64,000 bases of DNA, taken from positions 496,001-560,000 of the forward strand of contig NZ_CP114285.2 of assembly GCF_027111255.2 (NCBI RefSeq), read 5' to 3'. The notes under the pieces were generated by a model that saw nothing but the letters and a program-made list of their open reading frames with translations, was not told the origin of the DNA and searched no databases. Below are positions 35,200 to 45,389 of the stretch, in pieces. Source of the DNA: Flavobacterium flavigenum (lineage in GTDB: Bacteria > Bacteroidota > Bacteroidia > Flavobacteriales > Flavobacteriaceae). Numbering within the stretch: position 1 is the first letter of the stretch; the number at the start of each line of letters is the position of its first letter. The position numbers and the translations under genes were made by a program.

Positions 35200-36681
35200 T
35201 TATTTATTTGTTAATAGTATTTCTAATTCTTTTTTCCAGTTTTGGTAAGCCTTTTCATATTCTTCTTTATTTTTTAAAGGTAAAAAGGTCATTACATGAT
35301 CATTAGTTGTAATTGCTGAACCAAATTTTTCGAAATCACCGTCAGTTAAGCCAACTGCTCTGGCTGCTCCAACAGCTCCGGTCGTATTGTAAATTTCTAT
35401 TTCGTGTCCAATTAATGTTGCAACTGTATTGGAGAAAATTTCTGAACGGAATAAATTATCATTCCCCGCTCTGATCACATTAATTGTGGCATTATCATCT
35501 TTCAGACATTCCATTCCGTATACAAAAGAAAACGCAATTGCCTCTAAAGATGCCCTGTATAAATGTGCGTTTGTATGAATATTAAAATTCAGGTTTAAAA
35601 TATGAGATCCAATGTTTTTATTGTTGAACATTCTTTCAGCCCCATTCCCAAACGGAATTACAACTAATCCTTGTGAACCAACATTTATCTGAGATGCTTT
35701 TTCATTCATCTCTTCATATGATTCACTTCCTATGTTGTTACGCATCCATCTGTATTGGATTCCGGCTCCGTTTATATTCAGCAATTTTCCAACTCTCGGA
35801 TTTGATTCGGAATAATTTACATGTACGAAGTTGTTTACACGAGTACTTTTACCCGAATTGGTTTCAGTAACTGCATAAAAAACTCCAGATGTACCTCCTG
35901 TTGCCGCGACTTCTCCCGGACGCAATACATTAAGTGATAATGCGTTGTTAGGCTGATCTCCTGCTCTGTAAACAATCGGAATTCCAACAGGAAGTCCTGA
36001 TTCCTGTGAACCTTTTTCGGTAACAATTCCCTGATTTGTAAAGTTCTCTACAATATTTGGTGTCAGGGACTGATCAATTCCGTAATAATCCAAAAGCCAG
36101 TCCGCTACTTTATTTTCTTTGTAATCCCAAAGCATTCCTTCAGACAACCCATTTTTAGTTGTTGTTACCTCGCCGGTCAATTTCAAAGCGATGTAATCTC
36201 CAGGAAGCATGTATTTAGCAATTTTACTATAAACCTGAGGTTCATTTTCTTTAACCCATTTCAATTTTGAAGCAGTAAAATTCCCTGGCGAATTCAACAA
36301 ATGTTCAGCACATTTTTCAGCTCCTATTTCAGTATAAGCTTTGTTTCCAATTTCAACAGCGCGACTGTCACACCAGATAATAGAGTTACGTAGCGGATTC
36401 CCATCTTTGTCGACAATAACCAGTCCGTGCATTTGATACGAAATACCAATTCCCTGAATTTTAGAAGCGTCAATATTAGCTTCCTTGATTGCTCTTTTCG
36501 TTGCTGTACAAATGTACTGCCACCACATTTCAGGATCCTGTTCTGCCCAGTCTGGCTGTAATGACGAAATTTCCATTTCGTTTTGCGGCTCGTTTAATAC
36601 AATTACTTTTTTCCCCGTTGCTGCTTCCACCAGGCCAACCTTGACCGAAGAGCTTCCGATATCATATCCTATATAATACAT
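35200..36681 (-). CDS. xylB: Xylulokinase
   Basis: An FGGY-family kinase phosphorylating D-xylulose to xylulose-5-phosphate. It starts [19 protein letters not shown] (phosphate-1 loop), has [19 protein letters not shown] and IIWCDSRA (xylulokinase hallmark), the catalytic Asp in [14 protein letters not shown], and C-terminal [19 protein letters not shown]. The 493-residue length is typical. It lies 4 bp after the GntR regulator gene and 10 bp before xylA. Confidence 0.97.
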   Translation of the reverse strand: MYYIGYDIGSSSVKVGLVEAATGKKVIVLNEPQNEMEISSLQPDWAEQDPEMWWQYICTATKRAIKEANIDASKIQGIGISYQMHGLVIVDKDGNPLRNSIIWCDSRAVEIGNKAYTEIGAEKCAEHLLNSPGNFTASKLKWVKENEPQVYSKIAKYMLPGDYIALKLTGEVTTTKNGLSEGMLWDYKENKVADWLLDYYGIDQSLTPNIVENFTNQGIVTEKGSQESGLPVGIPIVYRAGDQPNNALSLNVLRPGEVAATGGTSGVFYAVTETNSGKSTRVNNFVHVNYSESNPRVGKLLNINGAGIQYRWMRNNIGSESYEEMNEKASQINVGSQGLVVIPFGNGAERMFNNKNIGSHILNLNFNIHTNAHLYRASLEAIAFSFVYGMECLKDDNATINVIRAGNDNLFRSEIFSNTVATLIGHEIEIYNTTGAVGAARAVGLTDGDFEKFGSAITTNDHVMTFLPLKNKEEYEKAYQNWKKELEILLTNK

Positions 36682-36685
36682 AATT

Positions 36686-37696
36686 TTATAATGATTCTCT
36701 TAATATTAAACTTGTTGGTACGTAACACTGAACTACTTCGTCATTTGTAATAAATGCTGCCGCTTTTGTTCCTATTTCTTTAAAATCAGTTGAAATAACT
36801 GAAATTCCTTTATAAATAAATTTTTTCATTGGCGTTTCATTATAAGACAAAAAGCCAACATCCTGACCAGGCTCAAATTCTTTCTCTTTACATTGTTCTA
36901 AAAAATGCCCTAAAATGCGGTCACTGATACTTATATAAGCGACTCCTTTTTCAATATTAAAGTTTTTCGGATCTGTACTAATTTCATTTTTAAAATTAAA
37001 ATCGGTACAGAATTTCTTAAAGCTCTCCAGTGTTTCTTTTGGATGATTCGTGTAATCCGGATAAACAAAACAGATGCTTTTATATTTTTTAAACAAATCA
37101 ACTGCTTCTTTTAATGCAGTGTAAAATGCTTTTCCAAAATCCTGAAAAACATAATTATTTTCTTTTTTCGAATGTATATTCCAGTCAATCAAAAGCAATT
37201 TATCATTCGAAATAGCCGACAAAGTTGATGACACCTCTTTATCATCAAAATTCATTACTACATATTTATAATACTTTCCGACACTATTATTGATAATCGT
37301 TTTAAAAACTTCAATATTATAATGATGAAATTGTACATCAGTAATAATATTATCCGGTAGATTATTCACAAATGAGTGATATAAAACCTCTTTATATGCT
37401 TTGAAAGTATCTAATACCAAAAGCACTTTTCTTGTTTCGCCTGAAACATAATATCCTTTATTAGGAACAGAATCAATTATTTTCTGATCTTTTAAAATTG
37501 AATATGCTTTAAAAACAGTATCTCTTGACAACTGATTTTCTTTGCAAATGGCATTTACGGACGGAAGCAAATCCCCTTTTTGTAAAATATTCTCTGCAAT
37601 TGCATTATTTATGCCGTTAACCAATTGCTGGTATTTCGGAATATCACTATCATGATTAATTACAAATACAAACTTTTCCTGTTCTTCCTTTAGCAT
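36686..37696 (-). CDS. GntR-family regulator with sugar-binding domain (xylose operon)
   Basis: The N-terminal GntR winged helix (about 10-75) has IPKYQQLVNGINNAIAENIL and LSRDTVFKAYSILKDQKII. The C-terminal about 250 residues resemble a LacI/periplasmic-binding-type effector domain (GQDVGFLSYNETPMKKFIYK, ISVISTDFKEIGTKAAAFI). It probably senses xylose or a derivative and represses the operon, including its own gene. An 18-bp perfect palindrome at 37745-37762 and a half-copy before it lie just upstream of the start and suit autoregulation. Confidence 0.9.
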   Translation of the reverse strand: MLKEEQEKFVFVINHDSDIPKYQQLVNGINNAIAENILQKGDLLPSVNAICKENQLSRDTVFKAYSILKDQKIIDSVPNKGYYVSGETRKVLLVLDTFKAYKEVLYHSFVNNLPDNIITDVQFHHYNIEVFKTIINNSVGKYYKYVVMNFDDKEVSSTLSAISNDKLLLIDWNIHSKKENNYVFQDFGKAFYTALKEAVDLFKKYKSICFVYPDYTNHPKETLESFKKFCTDFNFKNEISTDPKNFNIEKGVAYISISDRILGHFLEQCKEKEFEPGQDVGFLSYNETPMKKFIYKGISVISTDFKEIGTKAAAFITNDEVVQCYVPTSLILRESL

Positions 37697-37727
37697 ACTG
37701 TTCCGTTCTGTTCTGGTCTGCTAATTT

Positions 37728-37762
37728 AAAATATTTTGTTTATTAAACAAAATATTTTGTTT
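37728..37762. promoter_or_regulatory. Palindromic operator upstream of the GntR gene
   Basis: AAACAAAATATTTTGTTT at 37745-37762 is a perfect 18-bp palindrome. A 14-bp partial copy (AAAATATTTTGTTT) lies at 37728-37741, 17 bp away. Two sites starting 32 bp upstream of the GntR start codon are what an autoregulating GntR or LacI-like repressor would need. Confidence 0.65.
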
Positions 37763-37813
37763 CTATTTTTCTCTTAAAAAATAGACTATATCAAATAATC
37801 AATAAATTATAAC

Positions 37814-37877
37814 AACTCAAAAGCATATTTCATTCTTATCTACTAAAAAATCGAAATCTAAAATATGCTTTTGAGTT
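37814..37877. repeat. Long inverted repeat between GH43 and the GntR gene
   Basis: A 17-bp perfect inverted repeat (37814-37830 with 37861-37877) has a 30-nt spacer, in the gap after the GH43 gene. It can form a hairpin in minus-strand RNA. No clear T-run follows, so partial termination or mRNA 3' end protection is more likely than a strong terminator. Confidence 0.6.
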
Positions 37878-37923
37878 ATTATCAGGCTAATTGTAATTTG
37901 ATTAGAATTATAAAATCTAATGG

Positions 37924-38949
37924 TTACATTTCTTTTCTGTATGGATCAATTGTATTTATTGAACCATCTTCATTATAAGTAATTTCAGTTACTTTTATCG
38001 ATCTCAAATGGGTTACACCTTTTGAAAGACTGGAATCATGATAAAAAAGATACCATTTTCCATCTACTTCACAGATAGAATGATGTGAAGTCCAGCCAAT
38101 TACAGGATTCAGAATTCGCCCCTGATACGTAAATGGCCCATATGGATTGTCACCAATTGCATAACAAATAAAGTGAGTATCACCAGTAGAATATGAAAAA
38201 TAATATTTACCATTGTATTTGTGCATCCATGGACCTTCAAAGAAACGCTGCTCATTATTTCCAGCTAATAATACATCGCCATTTTTATCAAGAATTTTAA
38301 TTTCTCTGGGAGACTCATTAAATTGAGTCATATCCTCTGTAAGCATCCCTACTATTGGTCCTAATGCAGGCTCATTTTCACCCGGCTCTTCATTTTCTTC
38401 AGAGAATTTATTGTTTCGGTATTTTTGAAGCTGGCCACCCCAGATTCCTCCAAAATAAAGATAAAATTTTCCATCTTCGTCTTCAAAAACTGCAGGATCA
38501 ATTGAATAACTCCCCTTAATTGCTTCCGGCTCAGGAATAAATGGCCCGGTAGGAAAATCGCTTATAGCAACTCCAATCTGGAAAATTCCGTCAACACGTT
38601 TGGCCGGAAAATACAAATAATATTTACCATTCTTACAGGCAGCATCAGGAGCCCACATTTGTTTCTCAGCCCATGGAACATCTTTCACATGCAATGCAAC
38701 TCCATTATCTATTACTTCAGAATCTATACTTTCCATAGAGAACACATGATAATCCTCCATACCAAAATGGTCACCGTTATCGTTAAAAGGAATCCCGGCA
38801 TCAATGTCATGCGATGGATATATATAAATTTTTCCGTTAAATACATGTGCCGAAGGATCGGCCGTGTACATATGTTTAACTAATGGTTCTGATATGGCAA
38901 TTTTATTGATTACCTCAAAATTAATGTGTTCAATGCTATCCTCAGGCAT
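37924..38949 (-). CDS. Cytosolic GH43 beta-xylosidase/arabinofuranosidase
   Basis: A five-bladed propeller glycosidase, inverting, probably hydrolysing imported xylo-oligosaccharides to xylose. The three catalytic acids sit in MYTADPSAHVF (base Asp), GSYSIDPAVFEDEDG (pKa-modulating Asp) and QRFFEGPWMHKYNG (acid Glu). It has no signal peptide and 341 residues, so it lacks the C-terminal sandwich of longer GH43 enzymes. It lies 30 bp after the symporter gene, so imported oligosaccharides would be cut in the cytoplasm and passed to XylA and XylB. Confidence 0.93.
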   Translation of the reverse strand: MPEDSIEHINFEVINKIAISEPLVKHMYTADPSAHVFNGKIYIYPSHDIDAGIPFNDNGDHFGMEDYHVFSMESIDSEVIDNGVALHVKDVPWAEKQMWAPDAACKNGKYYLYFPAKRVDGIFQIGVAISDFPTGPFIPEPEAIKGSYSIDPAVFEDEDGKFYLYFGGIWGGQLQKYRNNKFSEENEEPGENEPALGPIVGMLTEDMTQFNESPREIKILDKNGDVLLAGNNEQRFFEGPWMHKYNGKYYFSYSTGDTHFICYAIGDNPYGPFTYQGRILNPVIGWTSHHSICEVDGKWYLFYHDSSLSKGVTHLRSIKVTEITYNEDGSINTIDPYRKEM

Positions 38950-38979
38950 AGTTCTTTTGTTTTAAATAATAGTATAATT

Positions 38980-40413
38980 TTATAATCTTCGTTCTTTTAA
39001 ATCAGCCTCGATCTGTACTTCCATTTTTTTGTCAATTTCATAGAAAAACAATAATCCTACACCAATTAAAAAAGGTATTGCCGGAAAAATGCTTACTAAT
39101 AATTTAATTCCGTTAATGGCAATATCTGTTTGTTGTGCTGAATTTGGAACATAATCAAAATGTCCTAAAAGTGATGTTGTTAATGCGCCTCCAATACTTA
39201 ATCCTGCTTTTAATCCCACCATCATTGCCGAAAATATAATCGCTGTTGCACGACGGTTATTTTTCCATTCAGAATAATCAGCTACATCTGCAATCATTGC
39301 CCAAAGCAATGGAATCGTAATTCCGTAGAAAAACCCATGAAAAATCTGAGAAAAAAACATCAGGCTCACTGAGCTTGGAGAAAAGAAATAAAAAGCAATA
39401 ACAAATAAGGTGGAAATAAATAAAAACAGTCCAAAAACATTTCTTTTACCATACTTGTCAGCAAATCTTTTTGATAATGTAATTCCGACTATCATAAAGA
39501 TAATACCTCCGGCATTAAACAAACCAAATCCGGCAGAAACAGGATCATTCCCAAAGGTATTCAGCCCTATTGCTGAAAGAAAATCTAAGATAGGGTGTAT
39601 AAAACTGGCGAGTTCCTGTTTGTTTACATAATTCTCAAAATAATACACATAAGAACCTCCTTTAATTGCCAGTGTTATAAAAACTAATAAAGTAAGCGCC
39701 AGCATAATGATCCATGGCTTGTTTTTGGCTAAATCTAATAAGTCTTCTTTTACACTTGATTTTTGTTCTGGTTTTGGTACGATTCGTTCTTTAGTAGTTA
39801 CGAAAGTTATTAGCAGCATAATAGTTCCAATTATTGCTAAAGCAGTCATTACTTTTTCGATGCCAATTGCTTTATCACCATTTCCGGCACTTTTAATAAT
39901 GCCAAGCATAAAAACCTGAACAAAAAATTGAGCAAACATTACAGCAACAAAACGATATGAAGACATACTGTTTCTTTCTCCCATATCCCCTGTTATAACA
40001 CCGCTTAATGCTGAATAAGGCAAATTATTAGCTGCATAAAATAATAAAAGAAATGAATAAGTCAGAATTGCATAGATTACTTTGCCCTGATACGAAAAAT
40101 CAGGTGTTGTAAACGCTAAAAGAGCAATAACCCCTAAAGGAACAGATGTCCATAAAATCCAGGGGCGAAATTTACCCCATTTTGTATGGGTTCTGTCAGC
40201 AAGTGCACCAATTATGGGATTAAATATAAAAGCTGCAATGAGCCCTACAATCAACATAATTATAGATGAATGTGTTGGTGATAATCCGTATATATCGGTA
40301 TAAAAATAAGCCAGATAGGTCATTAAGGTCTGAAAAACTAAGTTCGCTGCTAAATCACCCAGACTGTACCCTATTTTTTCTTTAATAGATAATTTTTGAG
40401 AAGATAAATTCAT
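38980..40413 (-). CDS. GPH-family (MFS) sugar:cation symporter
   Basis: An inner-membrane transporter of the glycoside-pentoside-hexuronide family, about 12 membrane segments. The N-terminus KEKIGYSLGDLAANLVFQTL and the loop GALADRTHTKWGKFRPWILW are family signatures, and SEWKNNRRATAI in the second half is also typical. It probably brings in xylosides or xylo-oligosaccharides for the GH43 enzyme. It is the first gene of the xylose unit. The 568-bp gap before it should hold its promoter. Confidence 0.94.
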   Translation of the reverse strand: MNLSSQKLSIKEKIGYSLGDLAANLVFQTLMTYLAYFYTDIYGLSPTHSSIIMLIVGLIAAFIFNPIIGALADRTHTKWGKFRPWILWTSVPLGVIALLAFTTPDFSYQGKVIYAILTYSFLLLFYAANNLPYSALSGVITGDMGERNSMSSYRFVAVMFAQFFVQVFMLGIIKSAGNGDKAIGIEKVMTALAIIGTIMLLITFVTTKERIVPKPEQKSSVKEDLLDLAKNKPWIIMLALTLLVFITLAIKGGSYVYYFENYVNKQELASFIHPILDFLSAIGLNTFGNDPVSAGFGLFNAGGIIFMIVGITLSKRFADKYGKRNVFGLFLFISTLFVIAFYFFSPSSVSLMFFSQIFHGFFYGITIPLLWAMIADVADYSEWKNNRRATAIIFSAMMVGLKAGLSIGGALTTSLLGHFDYVPNSAQQTDIAINGIKLLVSIFPAIPFLIGVGLLFFYEIDKKMEVQIEADLKERRL

Positions 40414-40981
40414 TTATTTTAATTGTGTGGTTATGTATTAGTTAGTTTAGTTTTTAAAAAATGACTTTAAATAATCCTTTGCCATTTAATTTGGCGCTAA
40501 AGTAATAATAAAAACAATCGGTTGTGTAAAATATTTTAAAAATATATTTTTATGACAAATTGTTATAAAAACAACTGTTCTAAAAAACAATTTATTATAT
40601 CCAGTTGTATAAACATATACTTTTTTGCTGACTTATTAAATTTAAATAATACTAAATAAGTTTTTAACAGTAACTACTCTAATTATTTAGGATATAGATG
40701 TTGTAATCTATATCCTAAATATCATAAGCAATGCAAATATTTTAGTTTCAACAAAACATGTCAATCCCATACTTGTAATTATATAAGGTCAAATCTTAAT
40801 TGTATAAATAAAAACATATTGAGGAATATAAATTTGATAGTGAAAAGCAATCCATTTTAAACCTTTTAGCATCTTTAATTTCTTCAAGATTAGTGGAAAT
40901 TATTTATAATAACAAAATTTAGTGTTAAGCTCAGGCACTTAATTTTTACTCCTGATGTATTAATTATTATATAGTATACGT
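40414..40981. other. Divergent non-coding region upstream of the symporter
   Basis: A 568-bp gap with no credible gene. AT-rich, with short repeats such as GTTGTGTAAA and GTTGTATAAAC and AACAACTG/TTGTTATAA arms at 40500-40620, which could be regulator sites for the symporter gene. A perfect stem-loop lies at 40685-40720. The rest holds nothing I can assign. Confidence 0.6.
40685..40720. repeat. Perfect 15-bp stem-loop in the divergent region
   Basis: ATTTAGGATATAGAT at 40685-40699 pairs perfectly with 40706-40720 around a 6-nt loop. There is no T-run on either side, and no gene ends nearby, so it is not an ordinary terminator. It may be an operator or a remnant. Confidence 0.6.
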
Positions 40982-41465
40982 ATGGATATCTATGCAATTT
41001 TACAAATTTTAATAGCCACAATTGCAGCAACATCTGCTATGACACTGTTCAGCTATGCTGTATCAGCAAGTTTCAGGGAACTGTATAAAGAGCCTGTGCT
41101 TTTAACATTTCTCTTAAAGCAGCTAAAAATTAATGTTTCAAATAAAGGAAAAGCAACTTTAGCATGGTTATTACATTATTTTATCGGATTTATATTTGTT
41201 TACACCTACCATCTTTTTATGGGTGAATCACATTTTAAGTTTATCCTTACTGAATGCATTTCTATTAGGAAGCATATGCGGAATTATTGGAATTGCAGGC
41301 TGGATGACACTATTTAAATTAGCTTATTATAAGCCTGATATTGATTTTAAAGGCTATTATATTCAGCTTTTCTTTGCCCACATCATTTTCGGTCTTGTAG
41401 CAGTATTGTTTTATTATCTTACTTTAACCATCATCTTAATCGCGAAGTCCAATGTCACTATCTAA
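40982..41465 (+). pseudogene. Frameshifted small membrane protein
   Basis: Two overlapping frames together encode what looks like one integral membrane protein of about 160 residues. Frame one runs MDIYAILQILIATIAATSAM to YTYHLFMGESHF, then goes off into non-hydrophobic sequence and stops at 41317. The other frame continues with SLSLLNAFLLGSICGIIGIA and PDIDFKGYYIQLFFAHIIFG. The switch is at about 41233-41238, in a TTTTAA run, and one extra base explains it. Either a true lesion or a sequencing error. The second frame ends 14 bp inside the ligD start. No family name is assigned. Confidence 0.6.
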
Positions 41466-44004
41466 ATACAATCAGAAAAGAGATTTCAAACAAACTAAGG
41501 AACCAAAGGGAAAGGTTGAAAAGTCTGAAAGCGAACTTATTTTTGTCGTACAAAAACATGCTGCTTCTCACCTCCATTATGATTTTAGACTTGAAATGAA
41601 CGGAGTTTTAAAAAGCTGGGCTGTTCCCAAAGGCCCTTCAATGAATCCGGATGATAAACGTCTGGCTATGATGGTTGAAGATCATCCGTACAGCTACAAA
41701 GATTTTGAAGGTACCATTCCCGAAGGCAATTACGGAGCAGGAAATGTAATTGTTTGGGATAACGGAACTTATAGTTATGACAAGGAAACAACAACTCCGG
41801 AAAAAGCGATTTTGGCTGATCTCAAAAAAGGCCGTTTGAGTTTTATTTTAAAAGGCAAAAAACTTAAAGGAGAATTTTCTTTGGTAAAACTAAAAGGAAA
41901 ACAGGAAAACGCCTGGCTTTTAATTAAGAAAAATGACAAATATGTAACTGATGCTGACATTTTAGAAAAAAACAAATCAGTACTCTCGAAACGATCTTTG
42001 GAAGAACTGGAGGAGAAATCTAAAAAAGCAGTTCCAGCTGCCAAAAAAGAAATATCTTCAAAAAAAAAGAATGATACGCTTGAAAAAGCAATTTTCGTTA
42101 AACCGATGCTCGCAAACACAAAAGAAAAACCTTTTAATGACCCGGACTGGATTTTTGAAAATAAATACGACGGATATCGCACTATTGCAATAATAAACCC
42201 TCCTGAAGCAGAGCTATTCAGTCGCAATGAAATTTCTTTTAACCTCAATTTTAAAGCTGTGGCTGAAGATTTAAAAAAAATAGATCATACTGCTATCTTA
42301 GATGGTGAAGTGGTAGTTGAGGATAAATCAGGAAAAGCAAATTTTCAGTTGCTTCAAAATTACCTTAAAACAGGTTCCGGAGAGTTGAAATATTATGTTT
42401 TTGATCTTTTGAATCTGGATGGAAATTCAACTACAGAATTATCGCTGCTTGACAGAAAAGAGCTCTTGAAAATCCTTTTCAATAAATATGATTTTACAAA
42501 TGTTTTTTATTCGGATCACATAATTAAAAACGGAATGGAATTATTTGATCTTGCCATAAAAAACAAAGAAGAAGGAATAATTGCAAAAAGAGCTGATAGT
42601 ACTTATACAACAAACAGACGCAGTAATGACTGGCTAAAAATAAAAACTTCAAATCAGGAAGAAGCGATTATAATTGGAATTACAGAACCTAAGAATTCAC
42701 GAAAGTATTTTGGAGCGATATTATTAGGACAGTACTACGGCAAAAAGCTACATTTTATTGGAAAATGCGGAACAGGTTTTACAGAAGACACCCTAAAAGA
42801 ATTATATAGCAAACTAAAGCCATACTTCACTGACAATGCAGCACTGACAGAAAAAACAGGATTACGTGACAAAATACAATGGGTTAAACCCAAAATAGTC
42901 TGCCAGGTTAAGTTTTCTGAATGGACTCAAGACAAGCACCTAAGGCATCCGGTATATCTTGGATTACGAATAGACAAAAAAGCCAGCGAGGTTTTTACTC
43001 CTTACAATATTAAAAACCAGAATTTAGCAACAAAAGAAGAAGCTATGGAAACTGAAACCAAAAAAAATAAAACCAAAAATAAAATCGAAAAAGATTACGA
43101 TTTGAAAATTGGTAAAACGGTACTTCATTTAACCAATCAGAATAAAATATATTTTCCGAAAGACGGCATTAGCAAAGGAGATGTTGTCCAGTATTATAAT
43201 GAAGTAGCCGATTTGATATTGCCTTATCTTAAAAATCGTCCTGAATCGATGAACCGATATCCAAACGGCATTGATGCTCCAAGTTTCTATCAAAAAGATG
43301 TTGACACAGAAAAAACACCTTCCTGGTTAAAAACTAAAAAAATATTTTCTGAATCAAACAACGAAAACATTAACTATTTGATTTGCAATAACAAGGAAAC
43401 ACTTATTTATATGGCTAATTTAGGCTGTATCGAAATAAACCCATGGAATTCTACCATTCAAAATATCGAAAATCCCGACTGGCTCGTAATCGATATTGAC
43501 CCTGATCAACAAGATTTTTCTGTTGTTGTCGAAACAGCTTTAGTCGTCAAAGATGTTATGGATGGACTGGAAACAGAATGTTATTGCAAAACTTCAGGTG
43601 CTTCGGGACTTCATGTTTACATTCCGCTTGGTGCGCAATATGATTATGATTCTGTAAAAATTTTAGCTGAACTAATTGCCCAAAAAGTTCAATCCAGATT
43701 GCCGGACACAACGTCTTTAGAACGCAGCATTAAAAAGAGAAATCATAAAATTTATATCGATTATTTGCAAAACAGAATCGGTCAGACATTAGCCGCGCCT
43801 TATTCTGTAAGACCAAAACCAGGTGCAACGGTTTCTACGCCATTAGAATGGAGTGAAGTAAACAGTAAACTGCATCCTTCGCAATTTACAATTAAAAACG
43901 TATTAAAAAGATTTGAGAAAAAAGGGGATTTGTGGACTCCTGTTTTATCAAAAGGAGCAAATATTAAAAAGATTCTGAAAAAAATTGAAGACCAAAAAGA
44001 TTAA
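41452..44004 (+). CDS. ligD: ATP-dependent DNA ligase LigD (NHEJ)
   Basis: The multidomain enzyme of bacterial non-homologous end joining. Domains in order are a 3'-phosphoesterase (about 15-165, [34 protein letters not shown]), an ATP-dependent ligase (about 215-525, catalytic Lys in [37 protein letters not shown]), and a primase-like polymerase (about 555-845, [40 protein letters not shown]). The order PE-ligase-Pol is common in Bacteroidota. It is convergent with ku, with a 4-bp overlap at the stops. Confidence 0.97.
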   Translation: MSLSKYNQKRDFKQTKEPKGKVEKSESELIFVVQKHAASHLHYDFRLEMNGVLKSWAVPKGPSMNPDDKRLAMMVEDHPYSYKDFEGTIPEGNYGAGNVIVWDNGTYSYDKETTTPEKAILADLKKGRLSFILKGKKLKGEFSLVKLKGKQENAWLLIKKNDKYVTDADILEKNKSVLSKRSLEELEEKSKKAVPAAKKEISSKKKNDTLEKAIFVKPMLANTKEKPFNDPDWIFENKYDGYRTIAIINPPEAELFSRNEISFNLNFKAVAEDLKKIDHTAILDGEVVVEDKSGKANFQLLQNYLKTGSGELKYYVFDLLNLDGNSTTELSLLDRKELLKILFNKYDFTNVFYSDHIIKNGMELFDLAIKNKEEGIIAKRADSTYTTNRRSNDWLKIKTSNQEEAIIIGITEPKNSRKYFGAILLGQYYGKKLHFIGKCGTGFTEDTLKELYSKLKPYFTDNAALTEKTGLRDKIQWVKPKIVCQVKFSEWTQDKHLRHPVYLGLRIDKKASEVFTPYNIKNQNLATKEEAMETETKKNKTKNKIEKDYDLKIGKTVLHLTNQNKIYFPKDGISKGDVVQYYNEVADLILPYLKNRPESMNRYPNGIDAPSFYQKDVDTEKTPSWLKTKKIFSESNNENINYLICNNKETLIYMANLGCIEINPWNSTIQNIENPDWLVIDIDPDQQDFSVVVETALVVKDVMDGLETECYCKTSGASGLHVYIPLGAQYDYDSVKILAELIAQKVQSRLPDTTSLERSIKKRNHKIYIDYLQNRIGQTLAAPYSVRPKPGATVSTPLEWSEVNSKLHPSQFTIKNVLKRFEKKGDLWTPVLSKGANIKKILKKIEDQKD

Positions 44005-44780
44005 GAAGATTTTTTCTTTTTGGTCTCTAAACTTGCTTTGAGCATATCAATTAAACTATCGCCTTGTTTATGAACTACTTTGAGTTTGGCAGGTTTTTTA
44101 GGTGCTTTTCCTTTAGCTTTCTTTTTGATAATATCCAAAAGCTTAGCAGTATATTCATCTTTAAAGTTGCTAATATCAAACTTTTCCGTCAATTGTTCAA
44201 TTAGCTTATTCGCCATATCAATTTCTTTGGTTTTGGCCTTAGAAACCGGTGGAAGTTTTAATTCGTCTGTAGCACGAATTTCCTGTTCGAAACGAATTCT
44301 GTTTAAAACAATAACATTTTTATATGGTTTTAGAATAGCCAGACCTTCCTTATTACGCATTACGAAACTTGTAATCCCAACTTTTCCTGAAGCAGCAAGA
44401 GCATCACGAAGCAAGGCATAGGCATTCATTGCACCTTTGTCAGGTTCAAGATAATAGGGCTGTTCATAATAAAGACTTGCAATCTCTTTTTCATCAACAA
44501 AACTCTGGATATCAATCGTCTTTGTTTTAACAGCATCTGCAGCTTCAAAATCTGAATCTTCAAGTACTACATACTTATCGTCAATTTTATAACCCTTTAC
44601 AATATTCGAAAAGTCAATTTCCTTACCTGTATTTTCATTTACTCGTTTGAATTTGATATTGGCATGATCTTTTTTATCGAGCATATCCATGTCGAGACTG
44701 CTTTCCTGAACCGCAGAAAATAATTTAACCGGAATATTAATTAAACCGAAACTAATTGAACCTGTCCATATTGCTCTCAT
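44001..44780 (-). CDS. ku: Ku DNA end-binding protein
   Basis: A homodimeric ring that binds double-strand ends and recruits LigD. It starts [20 protein letters not shown], the bacterial Ku signature, followed by [15 protein letters not shown] and [20 protein letters not shown]. The C-terminus is Lys-rich ([24 protein letters not shown]), as is usual for Ku tails that bind DNA or LigD. Its 259 residues are standard. Convergent with ligD. Confidence 0.97.
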   Translation of the reverse strand: MRAIWTGSISFGLINIPVKLFSAVQESSLDMDMLDKKDHANIKFKRVNENTGKEIDFSNIVKGYKIDDKYVVLEDSDFEAADAVKTKTIDIQSFVDEKEIASLYYEQPYYLEPDKGAMNAYALLRDALAASGKVGITSFVMRNKEGLAILKPYKNVIVLNRIRFEQEIRATDELKLPPVSKAKTKEIDMANKLIEQLTEKFDISNFKDEYTAKLLDIIKKKAKGKAPKKPAKLKVVHKQGDSLIDMLKASLETKKKKSS

Positions 44781-44812
44781 AATGAATAATTTTAAAGACG
44801 ACTTTTCAGGAA

Positions 44813-45178
44813 TTAAATATTTCCTTCAACCCAATTCAGGGCTTTGTTAAATTCAGCTTTTTTAAATCCACGAAATTCTCCCGGGACAACATAGCTGAAA
44901 CCATTTGTAAATGAAATAATCTCTTCTGTATCTGTAACAATTGCAGCCCTGTTCCATTTTCCCAAATGTTTTAGTCCTATTAGCGCATCTTGTAACCATG
45001 CACCTGCAGTAAAGTTTCCAATGTCGGTATCCAATACCAGCAAAAAATTAATTTCATTGATTCTTTTTACTAAATTATCTATAGCAGGGACAACAGTGGC
45101 CTGAAAATCATCTTTTGTTACTTCTGCGAGAGCTCTAAAAGCAACTATATTATCGGGTGTATCAATTATGTGTATCAT
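44813..45178 (-). CDS. STAS/SpoIIAA-like domain protein
   Basis: A 121-residue single-domain protein with the pattern of the SpoIIAA-like/STAS (SEC14-like) family. It shows [20 protein letters not shown], then [20 protein letters not shown], then [18 protein letters not shown] and a C-terminal [12 protein letters not shown] helix. Its cellular role is unknown. It lies 32 bp upstream of ku on the same strand and may share its transcript. Confidence 0.8.
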   Translation of the reverse strand: MIHIIDTPDNIVAFRALAEVTKDDFQATVVPAIDNLVKRINEINFLLVLDTDIGNFTAGAWLQDALIGLKHLGKWNRAAIVTDTEEIISFTNGFSYVVPGEFRGFKKAEFNKALNWVEGNI

Positions 45179-45389
45179 CGTTTGTTAGTTTTAATTACCT
45201 CAAAATTAGAATACTCCAAGTAAAGTGGTTTATATGTTATCTTTAAAGTTTTATAAAATATCTATCTACTAAATCCAATAAGTATTTCTATAAATGAATT
45301 GCGTGTAATTTTTAGTTAACTTTTAAAAAATTCACCCAAATTTATTTGTAAAAAAATTACTTTTGAGAACCCAATTCATATTTAAAATT

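Noticed and set aside
41775..42248. Long minus-strand frame inside ligD
   Set aside because: The Ser/Phe-rich product mirrors Lys/Glu-rich LigD codons on the other strand; ligD is certain.
45363..45389. TTG start for the MscS-like protein
   Set aside because: A -7-like TACTTTTG overlaps it at 45358-45365, and the ATG at 45390 gives a proper signal peptide.
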